A stretch of DNA of 64,000 nt from Bacteroidales bacterium (GTDB lineage Bacteria > Bacteroidota > Bacteroidia > Bacteroidales > UBA932). Position numbers and translations under genes: made by a program. Shown here piece after piece: positions 51,248 through 60,540 of the stretch. The stretch's first letter is position 1; every line of letters begins with the position of its first letter. The stretch covers positions 44,186-108,185 of the forward strand of contig JAFZOK010000039.1 in the NCBI GenBank assembly GCA_017550655.1, written 5' to 3'. Below the pieces are notes generated by a model, which was not told where the DNA came from, searched no databases, and was given only the letters and a program-made list of their open reading frames with translations.

Positions 51248-53467
51248 ATGAACATTACTTCAGAAACCCTTCGCAAACACCTTAAGGAGTTCTTCGGATT
51301 CTCCAACTTCAAGGAGCAGCAGGAAGACATCATAAAGCATCTGATCCGGGGCAACAATGCCTTCGTTCTTATGCCTACAGGCGGAGGCAAGAGCCTTTGC
51401 TACCAGCTTCCGGCATTGCTGATGGAAGGTACGGCCGTAGTCGTATCCCCTCTCATCGCCCTTATGAAGAACCAGGTGGATGCCATAAGGGGTTTTGTCG
51501 CCGAGAAGGAAGGCATTGCCCATTTCTTGAACTCATCACTTAACAAGGCTCAGGTACAGGAAGTTAAGGATGACCTTCTGAAGGGTATTACCAAGCTTCT
51601 GTACGTGGCTCCCGAATCGCTGACAAAAGAAGACAACATACAGCTGCTCAGGCAGTGCAAGATTTCTTTCTACGCAATAGACGAGGCTCACTGTATTTCA
51701 GAGTGGGGCCACGATTTCCGTCCGGAGTACAGGAGAATACTCCCTATTGTCCAGGAGATCGGCCAGGCTCCTATCATAGCCCTCACGGCAACGGCCACTC
51801 CTAAGGTCCAGAGCGATATCCTCAAGAACCTCGGCATGCCGAATGCCAAGGTCTTCAAGTCTTCCTTCAACCGTCCTAACCTCTATTACGAGATTCGCCC
51901 TAAGGTCAACACGGAGAAGGAAATCATAAAGTTCATCCGCCAGAACGAGGGCAAGAGCGGCATCATCTACTGCCTTTCCAGAAAGAAGGTGGAGGATATG
52001 GCGGAACTGCTTAACGTAAACGGTATCAAGGCCTTGCCGTACCACGCCGGACTGGATGCGGCCACCAGGGCCTCCAACCAGGACAAGTTCCTGATGGAGG
52101 AGGTGGATGTGATTGTGGCCACCATCGCTTTCGGAATGGGAATAGACAAGCCGGACGTAAGGTTCGTCATCCATTACAACATCCCCAAGTCTCTGGAGGG
52201 CTACTACCAGGAGACAGGCCGTGCAGGAAGAGACGGAGGAGAGGGCAAATGCATCGCCTTCTACAGTTTCAACGATATTCTCAAGCTGGAGAAGTTCATG
52301 CAGAGCAAGCCTGTCGCCGAGCAGGAAATAGGAAAGCAGCTCCTGACAGAGACTGTTGCATACGCGGAGAGCAACCAGTGTCGCAGAAAGACTCTCCTTA
52401 ACTATTTCGGAGAGGTTTATCCTGAGGACGATTGCGGAAACTGCGACAACTGCCTGCACCGCCAGCCTCAGTTCGAGGGCAAGGATTACCTTGTCACGCT
52501 CTTCCAGCTCATCCGCTCGATGAGGGAAAACTTCAAGGCAGACCATCTGGCAAACATCCTGGGAGGCGTCACCAACGCCATGATCACCTCCTACAAGCAC
52601 AACACCAGCCGCTTCTTCGGCATAGACAGCGAGAAGGACGAGAAGTTCTGGCTGGCCGTCATCCGCCAGGCCTGCGTAGACCAGTTCCTCAAGAAAGACA
52701 TTGAGCAGTACGGCCTTATCTCCCTGACAGACAAGGGCAAGGAGTTCCTTGCAAAACCATACTCCGTGATGCTGACGGAAGACCGCAAGTTTGAAGACAC
52801 GGGAGAGGGAGACGATGTTGACGATGATATGCCTGCAGGCGGCAAGAAGGGCGGCGGTGGAGGAGACCAGAGCCTCCTTGCAATGCTCAAGGATCTCAGA
52901 AAATCTATCGGCAAGAAGCTCAACCTTCCTCCATATGTCATCTTCACCGATCCTTCCCTTGAAGATATGACCATCTTCTACCCTGTCACCATCAAGGAAC
53001 TCACCAACTGTTCCGGCGTTGGTATGGGCAAGGCGGAAAAATACGGCAAGGAATTCGTGGAACTCATTGCCAAATACGTTGAGGAAAACGAGATCCTCCG
53101 CCCGGACGATTTCGACTTCAAGATCCGCTCAACCGAAGACAGTTCCAACATAGGAAGGTTCATCATCCACAACACGGATATGCACGTTCCTCTGGACGAA
53201 ATTGCCAGGATGAAAGACCTCGACATGGATGAGCTCCTTACCAAGATAGAGGCAATGGTTGCCGCCGGAAACCGCATCAAGATAGACTATTACATCCGCC
53301 AGGCCGTGGACGAGGACAAGATAGACGACATCTACGACTACTTCAAGGAAGAGGCGGAATCAGACTCTCTGTCCGATGCGATGAAAGCCCTCGGCCCTGA
53401 CTACGAGGAAGAGGAAATCCGCCTCATCCGCATAAAATTCCTCACGGAAGTTGCCAACGGCTACTAA
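51248..53467 (+). CDS. recQ: ATP-dependent DNA helicase RecQ
   Basis: RecQ unwinds DNA in recombination repair and replication restart. The 739-residue protein has helicase motifs MPTGGGKSLCYQLPAL, DEAHCISEWGHDFRPEY, TATATPKVQ and QETGRAGRDG. The zinc-binding cysteines follow in CRRKTLLNYFG...CGNCDNC, then the RQC region. A Gly-rich linker (KKGGGGGDQS) leads to an HRDC domain and a C-terminal acidic tail of about 110 residues, giving the long form common in Bacteroidetes. It converges on miaA with a 2-base gap. Confidence 0.96.
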   Translation: MNITSETLRKHLKEFFGFSNFKEQQEDIIKHLIRGNNAFVLMPTGGGKSLCYQLPALLMEGTAVVVSPLIALMKNQVDAIRGFVAEKEGIAHFLNSSLNKAQVQEVKDDLLKGITKLLYVAPESLTKEDNIQLLRQCKISFYAIDEAHCISEWGHDFRPEYRRILPIVQEIGQAPIIALTATATPKVQSDILKNLGMPNAKVFKSSFNRPNLYYEIRPKVNTEKEIIKFIRQNEGKSGIIYCLSRKKVEDMAELLNVNGIKALPYHAGLDAATRASNQDKFLMEEVDVIVATIAFGMGIDKPDVRFVIHYNIPKSLEGYYQETGRAGRDGGEGKCIAFYSFNDILKLEKFMQSKPVAEQEIGKQLLTETVAYAESNQCRRKTLLNYFGEVYPEDDCGNCDNCLHRQPQFEGKDYLVTLFQLIRSMRENFKADHLANILGGVTNAMITSYKHNTSRFFGIDSEKDEKFWLAVIRQACVDQFLKKDIEQYGLISLTDKGKEFLAKPYSVMLTEDRKFEDTGEGDDVDDDMPAGGKKGGGGGDQSLLAMLKDLRKSIGKKLNLPPYVIFTDPSLEDMTIFYPVTIKELTNCSGVGMGKAEKYGKEFVELIAKYVEENEILRPDDFDFKIRSTEDSSNIGRFIIHNTDMHVPLDEIARMKDLDMDELLTKIEAMVAAGNRIKIDYYIRQAVDEDKIDDIYDYFKEEAESDSLSDAMKALGPDYEEEEIRLIRIKFLTEVANGY

Positions 53468-53469
53468 TA

Positions 53470-54363
53470 TTAACCAGTTACAATCCAGTTGATATCCTTA
53501 CCTCTTCCCCAGTAGGACATCTGCCGCTTGGCGTAGTGGCGGGTGTTGGTCTTGATTTTTTCTATAGCCTCCGCGATGGAGATATTGCCGTCAAGATAAT
53601 CGAAAAGCTCCCTGTAGCCCACGGTTCTAAGAGGCGGTATGTGCAGTAAATCAGGGCAGAAGACATTGTCTTTGTAACGGAATCTGTCCAGGGACTTGAC
53701 CTCTTCCAGAAGGCCGTCCTCCATCATTTTGTCCACCCTGGTGTTTATGCGCTCATAGAGTTTATCCCGGTCCATCGTCAGACCAACTTTCTCGATTCTG
53801 AAAGGACGGGATTTGGAAGGCTCAGTCTTCCAGTCAGAGAACTTTCTGCCGGTCTGGAGGGTTACTTCCAGGGCACGGATAATACGCTGCGGGTTTGCAA
53901 TGTCAATTGTGTTGTAGGATTCAGGATCCAGCTGCTTAAGCTGATATCGCAGAGACTCTATACCCTCTTCCTTCATTTTGGCGTTCAGGGAATCGCGGAG
54001 CTCCATATCAGGCTCAGGAAAGGCATCCAGGCCGTTGCAGACGGCATCTATGTAAAGGCCGCTTCCTCCGCACATTATTAACCTGTCACGAGTCTTGAAA
54101 AGATCATTCAGAAGATTAAGGGCATCTATCTCGTACTGGCCTGCCGCATAATGCTCGGTGATGGATTTTGTCTGGATGAAATAATGCTTAACCTCAGCAA
54201 GCTGCTCTTTTAAAGGAACGGCCGTGCCGATGGTCATCTCCCTGAAAATCTGGCGGCTGTCGCAATTGATCACGGGAGAACCAATCTGTTTGGCAAGGTT
54301 GATTGCGTAAGCGGTCTTGCCAACAGCTGTAGGGCCAAGTATTATCGTAAGAACCTTTTCCAC
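53470..54363 (-). CDS. miaA: tRNA dimethylallyltransferase
   Basis: MiaA adds a dimethylallyl group to A37 of tRNAs. The 297-residue product has the P-loop GPTAVGKTAYA, NCDSRQIFREM, GGSGLYIDAV and KTNTRHYAKRQMSYW. The start codon is GTG (54363-54361), which shares one base with the upstream TAG stop (TAGTG). No better ATG gives the complete P-loop strand, so translational coupling decides the start. It converges on recQ. Confidence 0.93.
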   Translation of the reverse strand: MEKVLTIILGPTAVGKTAYAINLAKQIGSPVINCDSRQIFREMTIGTAVPLKEQLAEVKHYFIQTKSITEHYAAGQYEIDALNLLNDLFKTRDRLIMCGGSGLYIDAVCNGLDAFPEPDMELRDSLNAKMKEEGIESLRYQLKQLDPESYNTIDIANPQRIIRALEVTLQTGRKFSDWKTEPSKSRPFRIEKVGLTMDRDKLYERINTRVDKMMEDGLLEEVKSLDRFRYKDNVFCPDLLHIPPLRTVGYRELFDYLDGNISIAEAIEKIKTNTRHYAKRQMSYWGRGKDINWIVTG

Positions 54364-56162
54364 TACTTAAGCGGGGTAAACGGATAAACGACACTCACTA
54401 TGAAAATGTTTGCTGCCAGTATTATGATGTTCATGAAGAATCCAATCTTGAGGAAATCCGAGAACCTGTATCCTCCCGGGCCATAGACAAGCATATGTGT
54501 CGGAGAGCCGATAGGAGTTGCAAAACTGGAACTTACGCTAATCATCAGCGCTATCATGAACGGGAAAGGATCATATCCCAGCTTGACTGCAGCTGAATAC
54601 ATAATCGGGCAGAATATGGCACCGGCTGCGGTATTGCTGATGAATTCCGTTATGAAAGTGGCCACAAGGCAGATTGCAGTCATAACCAGAAGGGGACTGT
54701 TTCCGCAAACATTAAGGATTCCATAGGCCATCTTCTCCGCGATTCCTGTTTTCTGAAGCGCCAGGCCAAGCACCACAGAACCGGCAAACACCATAAGGAT
54801 ATCCCAGTTTATGGCTTTCATCGCCTGGTCCACGTTGCAGCAACGGAGGATAATCATAATAAAGGCCGCAATCACAGCGCAATTCATAAGGGACATCACA
54901 TTGGCGGCACTCAACGCAACCATCGCTATCATTATCAGAGAAGAAAGCAGCGTCCTTGTTCCGATATTGGCAACCTGTTCGGAATCAAAGAAATGAATCT
55001 GGCTGAAAATCCTGCTCCCTTCCGTTTTCATCTTAGGAGGGCATTCCAGAAGAAGAGTGTCTCCGGCCTGAAGCACAACCTCCCTCGGAGACTGGTTTAT
55101 CCTCTCCCCCTTTCTGGCCACTGCGACAAGGGTAACGTTGTTCTGACCTTCAAACCCGCTCTCAGATATCGTCTTGTTTATCAGGCTGCTGCCAAAAGTG
55201 ATGTAGGCAGTCTTGAGCTGGCGGTGCTTGACGGATTCTTTCGTGGAAAAAACATTATTCTCCGCGATTGCCAGGCCATGGCTTGCCTTAAGGTCCAGAA
55301 GCTCGTCAATCTGTCCGGAGAACACCAGACGGTCTCCTGCCATAATGGGATCTTCAGATGTCACCGGAGAAATGACGTCGCCGTCTGAACGTATGATTTC
55401 TATAAGGGATCCTCCCTTGACACTGTCCAGTCCAGCCTCGGAAACTCTCTTCCCGATGTATTTGCTGTCTTCCGGCACCTGGAATTCCACCGTGTATTCC
55501 GAAGCATCCTCAAAAGCGGCCTCCGGAGCCTTGCGGTCCGGAAGTAGTTTCCTAAGCGCAAGTACGGAAAGAACACCTACCACCAGGCAGAAAAGTCCAG
55601 GTATCGTGATAGACAAAATATTCATCGATATGCCCGTGTTGTCTTTATACAGGCCTGATATGATGAGGTTTGGCGGAGTTCCGATAAGGGTGCACACGCC
55701 TCCCATTCCGGAAGCGTAGCTCAGCGGTATCAAAAGCTTGGATGGAGAGATACCGAGTTTCTTGCTCCACATTTTCACGATACCCACAAACAAAGCCACC
55801 ACCGCAGTATTGCTAAGGAACGCGCTCAGTGCGGCAACCGGGAACATAAGCCTGGAGATGGCACCCGAATACCTTTTGGGCTGGCCCAGCAGATGCTTGG
55901 CTATCCAGTTCAGAACTCCCGTATGCATCAGGCCGGCAAGCACTATGAACAGGACTCCCACCACCACCGTGGAAGATGAACTGAATCCGCTGAAAGCTTC
56001 CTTCTCGTCCACCACCCCACTGACCAGCAGAATGCCTATGGCTGCCAGAAACACCACATCCGCCCTTAGCTTTGTGAAAATCAGCACGGAAAACATGGCA
56101 AGCACGGTAACAATCGTTATCCATGCGTAGAGGTTAAACCCCAAGAAAACTATAGTATCCAT
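54363..56162 (-). CDS. SLC13/DASS-family transporter with TrkA-C domains
   Basis: The 599-residue polytopic protein has two hydrophobic halves separated by about 200 soluble residues. The hydrophobic parts carry SNTAVVALFVGIV and FISNTAAGAIFCPIMYSAA, the two SNT motifs of DASS transporters. The soluble middle contains two TrkA-C (RCK_C) domains (YIGKRVSEAGLDSVKGGSLI and LINKTISESGFEGQ). Such proteins move dicarboxylates, sulfate or other anions with sodium; the substrate is unknown. Its stop overlaps the miaA GTG. Confidence 0.9.
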   Translation of the reverse strand: MDTIVFLGFNLYAWITIVTVLAMFSVLIFTKLRADVVFLAAIGILLVSGVVDEKEAFSGFSSSSTVVVGVLFIVLAGLMHTGVLNWIAKHLLGQPKRYSGAISRLMFPVAALSAFLSNTAVVALFVGIVKMWSKKLGISPSKLLIPLSYASGMGGVCTLIGTPPNLIISGLYKDNTGISMNILSITIPGLFCLVVGVLSVLALRKLLPDRKAPEAAFEDASEYTVEFQVPEDSKYIGKRVSEAGLDSVKGGSLIEIIRSDGDVISPVTSEDPIMAGDRLVFSGQIDELLDLKASHGLAIAENNVFSTKESVKHRQLKTAYITFGSSLINKTISESGFEGQNNVTLVAVARKGERINQSPREVVLQAGDTLLLECPPKMKTEGSRIFSQIHFFDSEQVANIGTRTLLSSLIMIAMVALSAANVMSLMNCAVIAAFIMIILRCCNVDQAMKAINWDILMVFAGSVVLGLALQKTGIAEKMAYGILNVCGNSPLLVMTAICLVATFITEFISNTAAGAIFCPIMYSAAVKLGYDPFPFMIALMISVSSSFATPIGSPTHMLVYGPGGYRFSDFLKIGFFMNIIILAANIFIVSVVYPFTPLK

Positions 56163-56171
56163 TATCGATAT

Positions 56172-56657
56172 TTATTCGGAATCGCCCTCGTCGTCAAGTT
56201 CTTCATCCCCGATTTCATCGCCGAGCTCGGGAGTGAGATTGTCCAAAGTGTCGAACTTGCTGTCGAACTGGCCAGGAATCCTGCCCTTCTCCGCAACCAG
56301 CCTCGGATATGACACGTGAGGCAGGAATTCCACTTCAGAAATGAAGGTCAGCACCATGTACTTGTTCTTGGAAACATCGAACACGTAATGGAGAGTTGTG
56401 GCGCCTCCGGCAAGGGTCTTGGCAAGGCTCACACCGTCTATTGTTCCGCTGCCAAAGTCAAACAGGCCGTACATTGCCTTGAGCTTGCCAGCCCCGTCAT
56501 AGCCGCGGAAGACAATCATCTGGTCCGGAGCAAAATCCAGATCGTTGACAAGGAACTTGTTAAGCGCAAAGAGAGTCATATCGTCCTTGAGCTCATATTC
56601 CCTGAAAAACACCTTGTTGGAAGGGAAGGTGACCTTGTATCTGAGAATCGTAGGCAT
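56172..56657 (-). CDS. PRiA4 ORF3-like family protein
   Basis: The 161-residue acidic protein begins MPTILRYKVTFPSNKVFFRE and continues with a pattern resembling the plasmid pRiA4b ORF-3 family (TLFALNKFLVNDLDFAPDQM). The last 25 residues are almost entirely Asp/Glu/Gly. Database names such as IS1096 passenger TnpR for this family do not mean a mobile element here; no transposase or inverted repeats were found. The LuxC-like gene ends 12 bases upstream. Confidence 0.72.
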   Translation of the reverse strand: MPTILRYKVTFPSNKVFFREYELKDDMTLFALNKFLVNDLDFAPDQMIVFRGYDGAGKLKAMYGLFDFGSGTIDGVSLAKTLAGGATTLHYVFDVSKNKYMVLTFISEVEFLPHVSYPRLVAEKGRIPGQFDSKFDTLDNLTPELGDEIGDEELDDEGDSE

Positions 56658-56669
56658 AACCCGTCGTTT

Positions 56670-57731
56670 TTATCCGTTGCTCTTGCGCAGAACCCCGCAA
56701 CCTTCCAGAATGGACCAAACGGTATTGACCCCGTCCATCCAGTCGTCTATAGCAGGAGACTGCGCCATACCAAAGTTAGTGAATTTTTTCTGTATAGAAT
56801 TGCGATTGCGGAAACAGAATTCATCCACTTCTGAAATATCCCTGTAGAAAGAGTATCTGACCACTCCCATTTGAGGAAACGGTTTTATGGACTCCTCCAG
56901 CAGGAAGAACCCGCCGTCCGCGCAACCCGGCTCACCGGAAAGAACAGCGACAGCCCTTTCTCTGATATATGAATTCATGTATGGCGTTATTTCTTCCAGA
57001 TATGGTTTCATACTCTGCGATGCCTTTATTATACGCCATATATCAAACCCTTCCGGAAGGAATAAAAACGAGATGCTCCGGCATCCGAGCCCGCAGTAAA
57101 GGAACATGTCCTCTGCCAGCTTTTCAAGATCGGAATCGCTCTCCCTGCCGCTCAACACCCCAAAGCTGAAACGGCTGCCCCTGGCCAGCATAGGCACCCC
57201 CGGAAACTCGTCTTTGAGCAGAGCCTTGTTCGAATCAGAGCCGCTGAACAGCAGAAAATCAAGCTTCCCTTCATATTCGCGGAGAAAAGATTTGTCTTCA
57301 AAGGATAATCCCGTTGCGGCAAGTGGAGAAATCTCACTCAGAAGCCCCGCTATGGCAGGTATCAGAATAGTGTCCTTGGAAGAAACCTTGATTCTGGCTC
57401 CGGCTCCAGTTGAAAGGACGCAGAGAAGATCGTGGAACCCCACTGCAGGAATATTGCCGGCCATAATGATTCCAACTCTTTTGCCTTCCATTTCCCTCCT
57501 TAGGGCGTTAATGTCATCCTCTGGGCCATCTGAATATGAAAGCAGGTTTTCCAAGGCTTCTTCTGTAAGATAATTCTCGGCGATAGCCTTGAGGGCACGC
57601 CTCTGCATAAAAGGCGTAAAGAGCGGATTGGCAGCGTATGCGGACTCTATGGACGATTCCATAAAAGAAATGTCCCCGAGCCTCTTGCCCAGTTCAGAAA
57701 AACACCGTATGAATTCGCTCCTGTTGAACAT
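56670..57731 (-). CDS. LuxC-like acyl-CoA/acyl-protein reductase
   Basis: The 353-residue product resembles LuxC-type acyl-CoA reductases: GIIMAGNIPAVGFHDLLCVL, FLLFSGSDSNKALL, and the active-site Cys region MFLYCGLGCRSISFLFLP. LuxC makes aldehydes from activated fatty acids. There are no luxA, luxB, luxD or luxE genes nearby, so the physiological aldehyde is unknown. The PRiA4-like gene follows at 12 bases. Confidence 0.82.
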   Translation of the reverse strand: MFNRSEFIRCFSELGKRLGDISFMESSIESAYAANPLFTPFMQRRALKAIAENYLTEEALENLLSYSDGPEDDINALRREMEGKRVGIIMAGNIPAVGFHDLLCVLSTGAGARIKVSSKDTILIPAIAGLLSEISPLAATGLSFEDKSFLREYEGKLDFLLFSGSDSNKALLKDEFPGVPMLARGSRFSFGVLSGRESDSDLEKLAEDMFLYCGLGCRSISFLFLPEGFDIWRIIKASQSMKPYLEEITPYMNSYIRERAVAVLSGEPGCADGGFFLLEESIKPFPQMGVVRYSFYRDISEVDEFCFRNRNSIQKKFTNFGMAQSPAIDDWMDGVNTVWSILEGCGVLRKSNG

Positions 57732-57778
57732 AGTCCGTTTTGCAAATTTACCAAAAACGGCCTACCTTTACAACTGAC

Positions 57779-58402
57779 ATGGCCAAAGGAAAGACACAGC
57801 AGACAACACTTCCGGACAACTATCTTAGCATAGCGTCCCCTACCGAAGGTCTTTACAAAGACAACGGAAGCCGTTTTTTGTCTTTCGCCTACCCTTGCAA
57901 AGACGCGGAAAGCGCGGAGGAAATTGTCAAAGGCCTGCGCAAGGAATACTACGACGCCACCCATCACTGCTACGCCTACAGGATTGGCCTGAAGGGAGAC
58001 ATCTGGAGGGCAAACGACGACGGGGAGCCTTCCTCCACCGCCGGCAGGCCTATTCTGGGAGAAATCCTTTCCAGGAATCTCAGCGATATACTCGTTGTGG
58101 TCGTGCGCTACTTTGGAGGAATCAAACTCGGCGTGCCGGGCCTAATCCGGGCCTACAAGGCAGCAACATCGGAAGCTCTTGACAAGGCGGAAATAGTGAC
58201 AAGGACAGCCACATCGCCGATGAAAATTGTCTTCCCCTACCATCAGACAGACAAGGTCCTGAAGGAACTCAGGAAACGGAACATAGAGGAATCGGACAAG
58301 AAATTCGAGGAAGAATGCTCCGTTACCGCACACGTGCCGCTGAGCATGACTGAGACCCTGAAAGAGGTTCTCCTTAAAATGGATGGGGTGAAGATTCTGT
58401 AA
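57779..58402 (+). CDS. yigZ: YigZ/IMPACT-family protein
   Basis: The 207-residue product has the UPF0029/IMPACT signature: SFAYPCKDAESAEEIVKGL, HHCYAYRIG, NDDGEPSSTAGRPILGEI and DILVVVVRYFGGIKLGVPGL. A C-terminal region of about 70 residues corresponds to the DUF1949 ferredoxin-like domain. The family is linked to translation control in eukaryotes; the bacterial function is unclear. ATG 57779 is chosen over an in-frame TTG at 57740. Confidence 0.9.
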   Translation: MAKGKTQQTTLPDNYLSIASPTEGLYKDNGSRFLSFAYPCKDAESAEEIVKGLRKEYYDATHHCYAYRIGLKGDIWRANDDGEPSSTAGRPILGEILSRNLSDILVVVVRYFGGIKLGVPGLIRAYKAATSEALDKAEIVTRTATSPMKIVFPYHQTDKVLKELRKRNIEESDKKFEEECSVTAHVPLSMTETLKEVLLKMDGVKIL

Positions 58403-58427
58403 GGTTTCTGGGGTCCGTTGCTTGACA

Positions 58428-58481
58428 TTATGCAAATAATTGCATAAAACCGCTTAAAATCCGATACAATTCATATCTTTG
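58428..58481 (+). promoter_or_regulatory. serC promoter region with upstream palindrome
   Basis: A TATCTTTG box (58474-58481) matches TAnnTTTG and lies 31 bases before the serC ATG at 58512. Upstream, at 58428-58447, is an exact 8-base inverted repeat with a 4-base spacer (TTATGCAAataaTTGCATAA), a probable regulator site. The -33 element is weak, consistent with activator dependence (inference). Confidence 0.55.
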
Positions 58482-58511
58482 TAGGAAACATATTAACATT
58501 TAAAATCCATT

Positions 58512-59603
58512 ATGAAAAAAGCTTATAATTTCTTTGCCGGCCCATGTGTCCTTCCTGAGGAGGCAATCAACTCTACCATCGATGCTTTGAAGGACTTTGC
58601 AGGCACCGGTATTCCATTGATTTCCATCTCCCACAGAAGCAAGGAGTGGGAAGGTGTGATGAACGAGTGCAGGGCTCTGTGGAAAGAGCTCCTTCAGATT
58701 CCGGACAACTACCACGTAGTGTTCCTGGGCGGCGGCGCAAGCCTCCAGTTCCTGTATGTGGCTATGAACCTGTTCGAGAACAAGGCCGGATATCTCGAGA
58801 CCGGAGTTTGGGCAAAGAAGGCCCTCAAGGAGGCTCAGGGAATCGCCAAGAGCCGCGGCAAGGAAGGTGCTGCTTTCGCCGTTGCTTCATCTGCAGACAA
58901 GACCTACTGCTACATTCCTAAGGGATACGAGATCCCGACCGATCTGGACTACTTCCACATCACCACCAACAACACCATCTACGGAACTGAAATCAAGTAC
59001 GATATGGACTGCCCTGTAACCCTGGTTGCAGATATGTCTTCAGACATTATGAGCCGTCCGGTTGACGTTTCCAAGTACGGTCTGATCTACGGTGGAGCAC
59101 AGAAGAACGTAGGTCCTGCCGGAGTTATCTTCGCCATCATCCGCGACGATGTCCTGGGCAAGGTTTCCAGCTATATCCCGACCATGCTGGACTACAGGAC
59201 CCACATCGAGAAGGAGAGCATGTTCAACACTCCACCTGTATTTGCAATCTACGTTATGACCCAGACTCTGAAGTGGCTCAAGGGCATTGGAGGACTGGAG
59301 GCAATCAACAAGATCAACGTTCAGAAAGCCAACATGCTGTACGAGGAAATCGAGCGCAACAAACTGTTCGTGGGCACCGCAAATCCTGAGGACCGTTCTA
59401 TCATGAACGTATGCTTCGTAATGAATCCTGAGTACAAGGAACTCGAGGCACAGTTCCTGGATTATGCAAAGGCAAACGGAATGATGGGTGTCAAGGGTCA
59501 CCGTTCAGTCGGCGGCTTCAGGGCTTCCATATACAACGCCTGCCCTGTAGAGAGCGTTCAGGCTCTTATCAAGTGCATGCAGGACTTTGAGAAGACTATC
59601 TAA
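58512..59603 (+). CDS. serC: Phosphoserine aminotransferase
   Basis: SerC converts 3-phosphohydroxypyruvate to phosphoserine with glutamate as donor. The 363-residue PLP enzyme starts [17 protein letters not shown], has the [11 protein letters not shown] segment and [11 protein letters not shown], and the PLP-lysine region [16 protein letters not shown]. The C-terminal [19 protein letters not shown] motif is standard. It heads the serC-serA-DUF1015 operon; serA begins 10 bases later. Confidence 0.96.
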   Translation: MKKAYNFFAGPCVLPEEAINSTIDALKDFAGTGIPLISISHRSKEWEGVMNECRALWKELLQIPDNYHVVFLGGGASLQFLYVAMNLFENKAGYLETGVWAKKALKEAQGIAKSRGKEGAAFAVASSADKTYCYIPKGYEIPTDLDYFHITTNNTIYGTEIKYDMDCPVTLVADMSSDIMSRPVDVSKYGLIYGGAQKNVGPAGVIFAIIRDDVLGKVSSYIPTMLDYRTHIEKESMFNTPPVFAIYVMTQTLKWLKGIGGLEAINKINVQKANMLYEEIERNKLFVGTANPEDRSIMNVCFVMNPEYKELEAQFLDYAKANGMMGVKGHRSVGGFRASIYNACPVESVQALIKCMQDFEKTI

Positions 59604-59613
59604 ATCTTTTGAC

Positions 59614-60537
59614 ATGAAAATACTTATCGCGACAGAAAAACCTTTCTCCAGCAAGGCTGTGGAAGGCATCAGGAATATTGTGGAGGCCGCTGGCCACACT
59701 TTCGCCGCTCTCGAGAAGTACGGTACAGAGGACAAACTCCTTGAGGCAGTTGCAGATGCAGATGCACTCATCGTACGTTCAGACAAGGTTACCAAGGCCG
59801 TTGTAGACGCTGCCAAGAACCTCAAGATCGTTGTCAGGGCTGGTGCAGGATTCGACAACCTCGACCTTGCAGCCCTTTCCGAGAGAAAGATCGTTGCAAT
59901 GAACACTCCGGGCCAGAACTCCAACGCAGTCGCTGAGCTTGCCATCGGTATGATGATCTACATCTCCCGCAACCAGTTCACTCCTGGAACAGGCAGCGAG
60001 CTCAAGGGCAAGACCCTGGGAATCCAGGCTTACGGAAACGTTGGAAGACTTGTTGCAGAGCACGCAAAGAGCTTCGGAATGAAGATTATGGCATTTGACC
60101 CGTTTGTTCCTGCAGAAAAGATGGAAGCAGAGGGCGTTACCGTTGCCAAGGATCTGGATGAACTCTACTCCAACAGCAACTTCATCTCCCTGCACATTCC
60201 TGCAAACGAGCAGACAAAGGGCTCCATCGGCTACGCTCTGCTGAGCAAGATGCCAAAGGGAGGCTGCCTGGTGAACACCGCCCGCAAGGAAGTCATCAAC
60301 GAGCCTGAACTCGAGAAGGTTCTGGAAGAAAGGGAAGACCTCAAGTACATCACCGACATCGCTCCTGCTAACATCGAAGTTCTCAAGGAGAAATTCGGAA
60401 AGAGAGTTTTCGCAACCCCTAAGAAGCAGGGTGCAGAGACCGCAGAGGCTAACCTCAACGCAGGTCTTGCAGCCGCTAACCAGATTGTAGGATTCTTCAA
60501 GGACGGATGCACCCGTTTCCAGGTAAACAAATTCTAG
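59614..60537 (+). CDS. serA: D-3-phosphoglycerate dehydrogenase, short form
   Basis: SerA performs the first step of serine synthesis. The 307-residue product has the hydroxyacid dehydrogenase fold with an NAD-binding loop (KTLGIQAYGNVGRLVAEHA), MNTPGQNSNAVAELAIGMM, LHIPANEQTKGSI and a catalytic-region Arg/Glu/His arrangement. No ACT domain is present, so feedback control by serine through such a domain is absent. The last residues are a short Phe/Asn-rich tail. ATG 59614 lies 10 bases after serC. Confidence 0.93.
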   Translation: MKILIATEKPFSSKAVEGIRNIVEAAGHTFAALEKYGTEDKLLEAVADADALIVRSDKVTKAVVDAAKNLKIVVRAGAGFDNLDLAALSERKIVAMNTPGQNSNAVAELAIGMMIYISRNQFTPGTGSELKGKTLGIQAYGNVGRLVAEHAKSFGMKIMAFDPFVPAEKMEAEGVTVAKDLDELYSNSNFISLHIPANEQTKGSIGYALLSKMPKGGCLVNTARKEVINEPELEKVLEEREDLKYITDIAPANIEVLKEKFGKRVFATPKKQGAETAEANLNAGLAAANQIVGFFKDGCTRFQVNKF

Positions 60538-60540
60538 GCT

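Noticed and set aside
56172-56657. Mobile element suggested by the IS1096/TnpR name of the family
   Set aside because: No transposase, inverted repeats or target duplication lie nearby; the name reflects only family history.
58423-58428. TTGACA as a sigma-70 -35 box for serC
   Set aside because: No -10 box at the right distance was seen, and the genome uses TAnnTTTG promoters; the TATCTTTG box at 58474 explains the start better.
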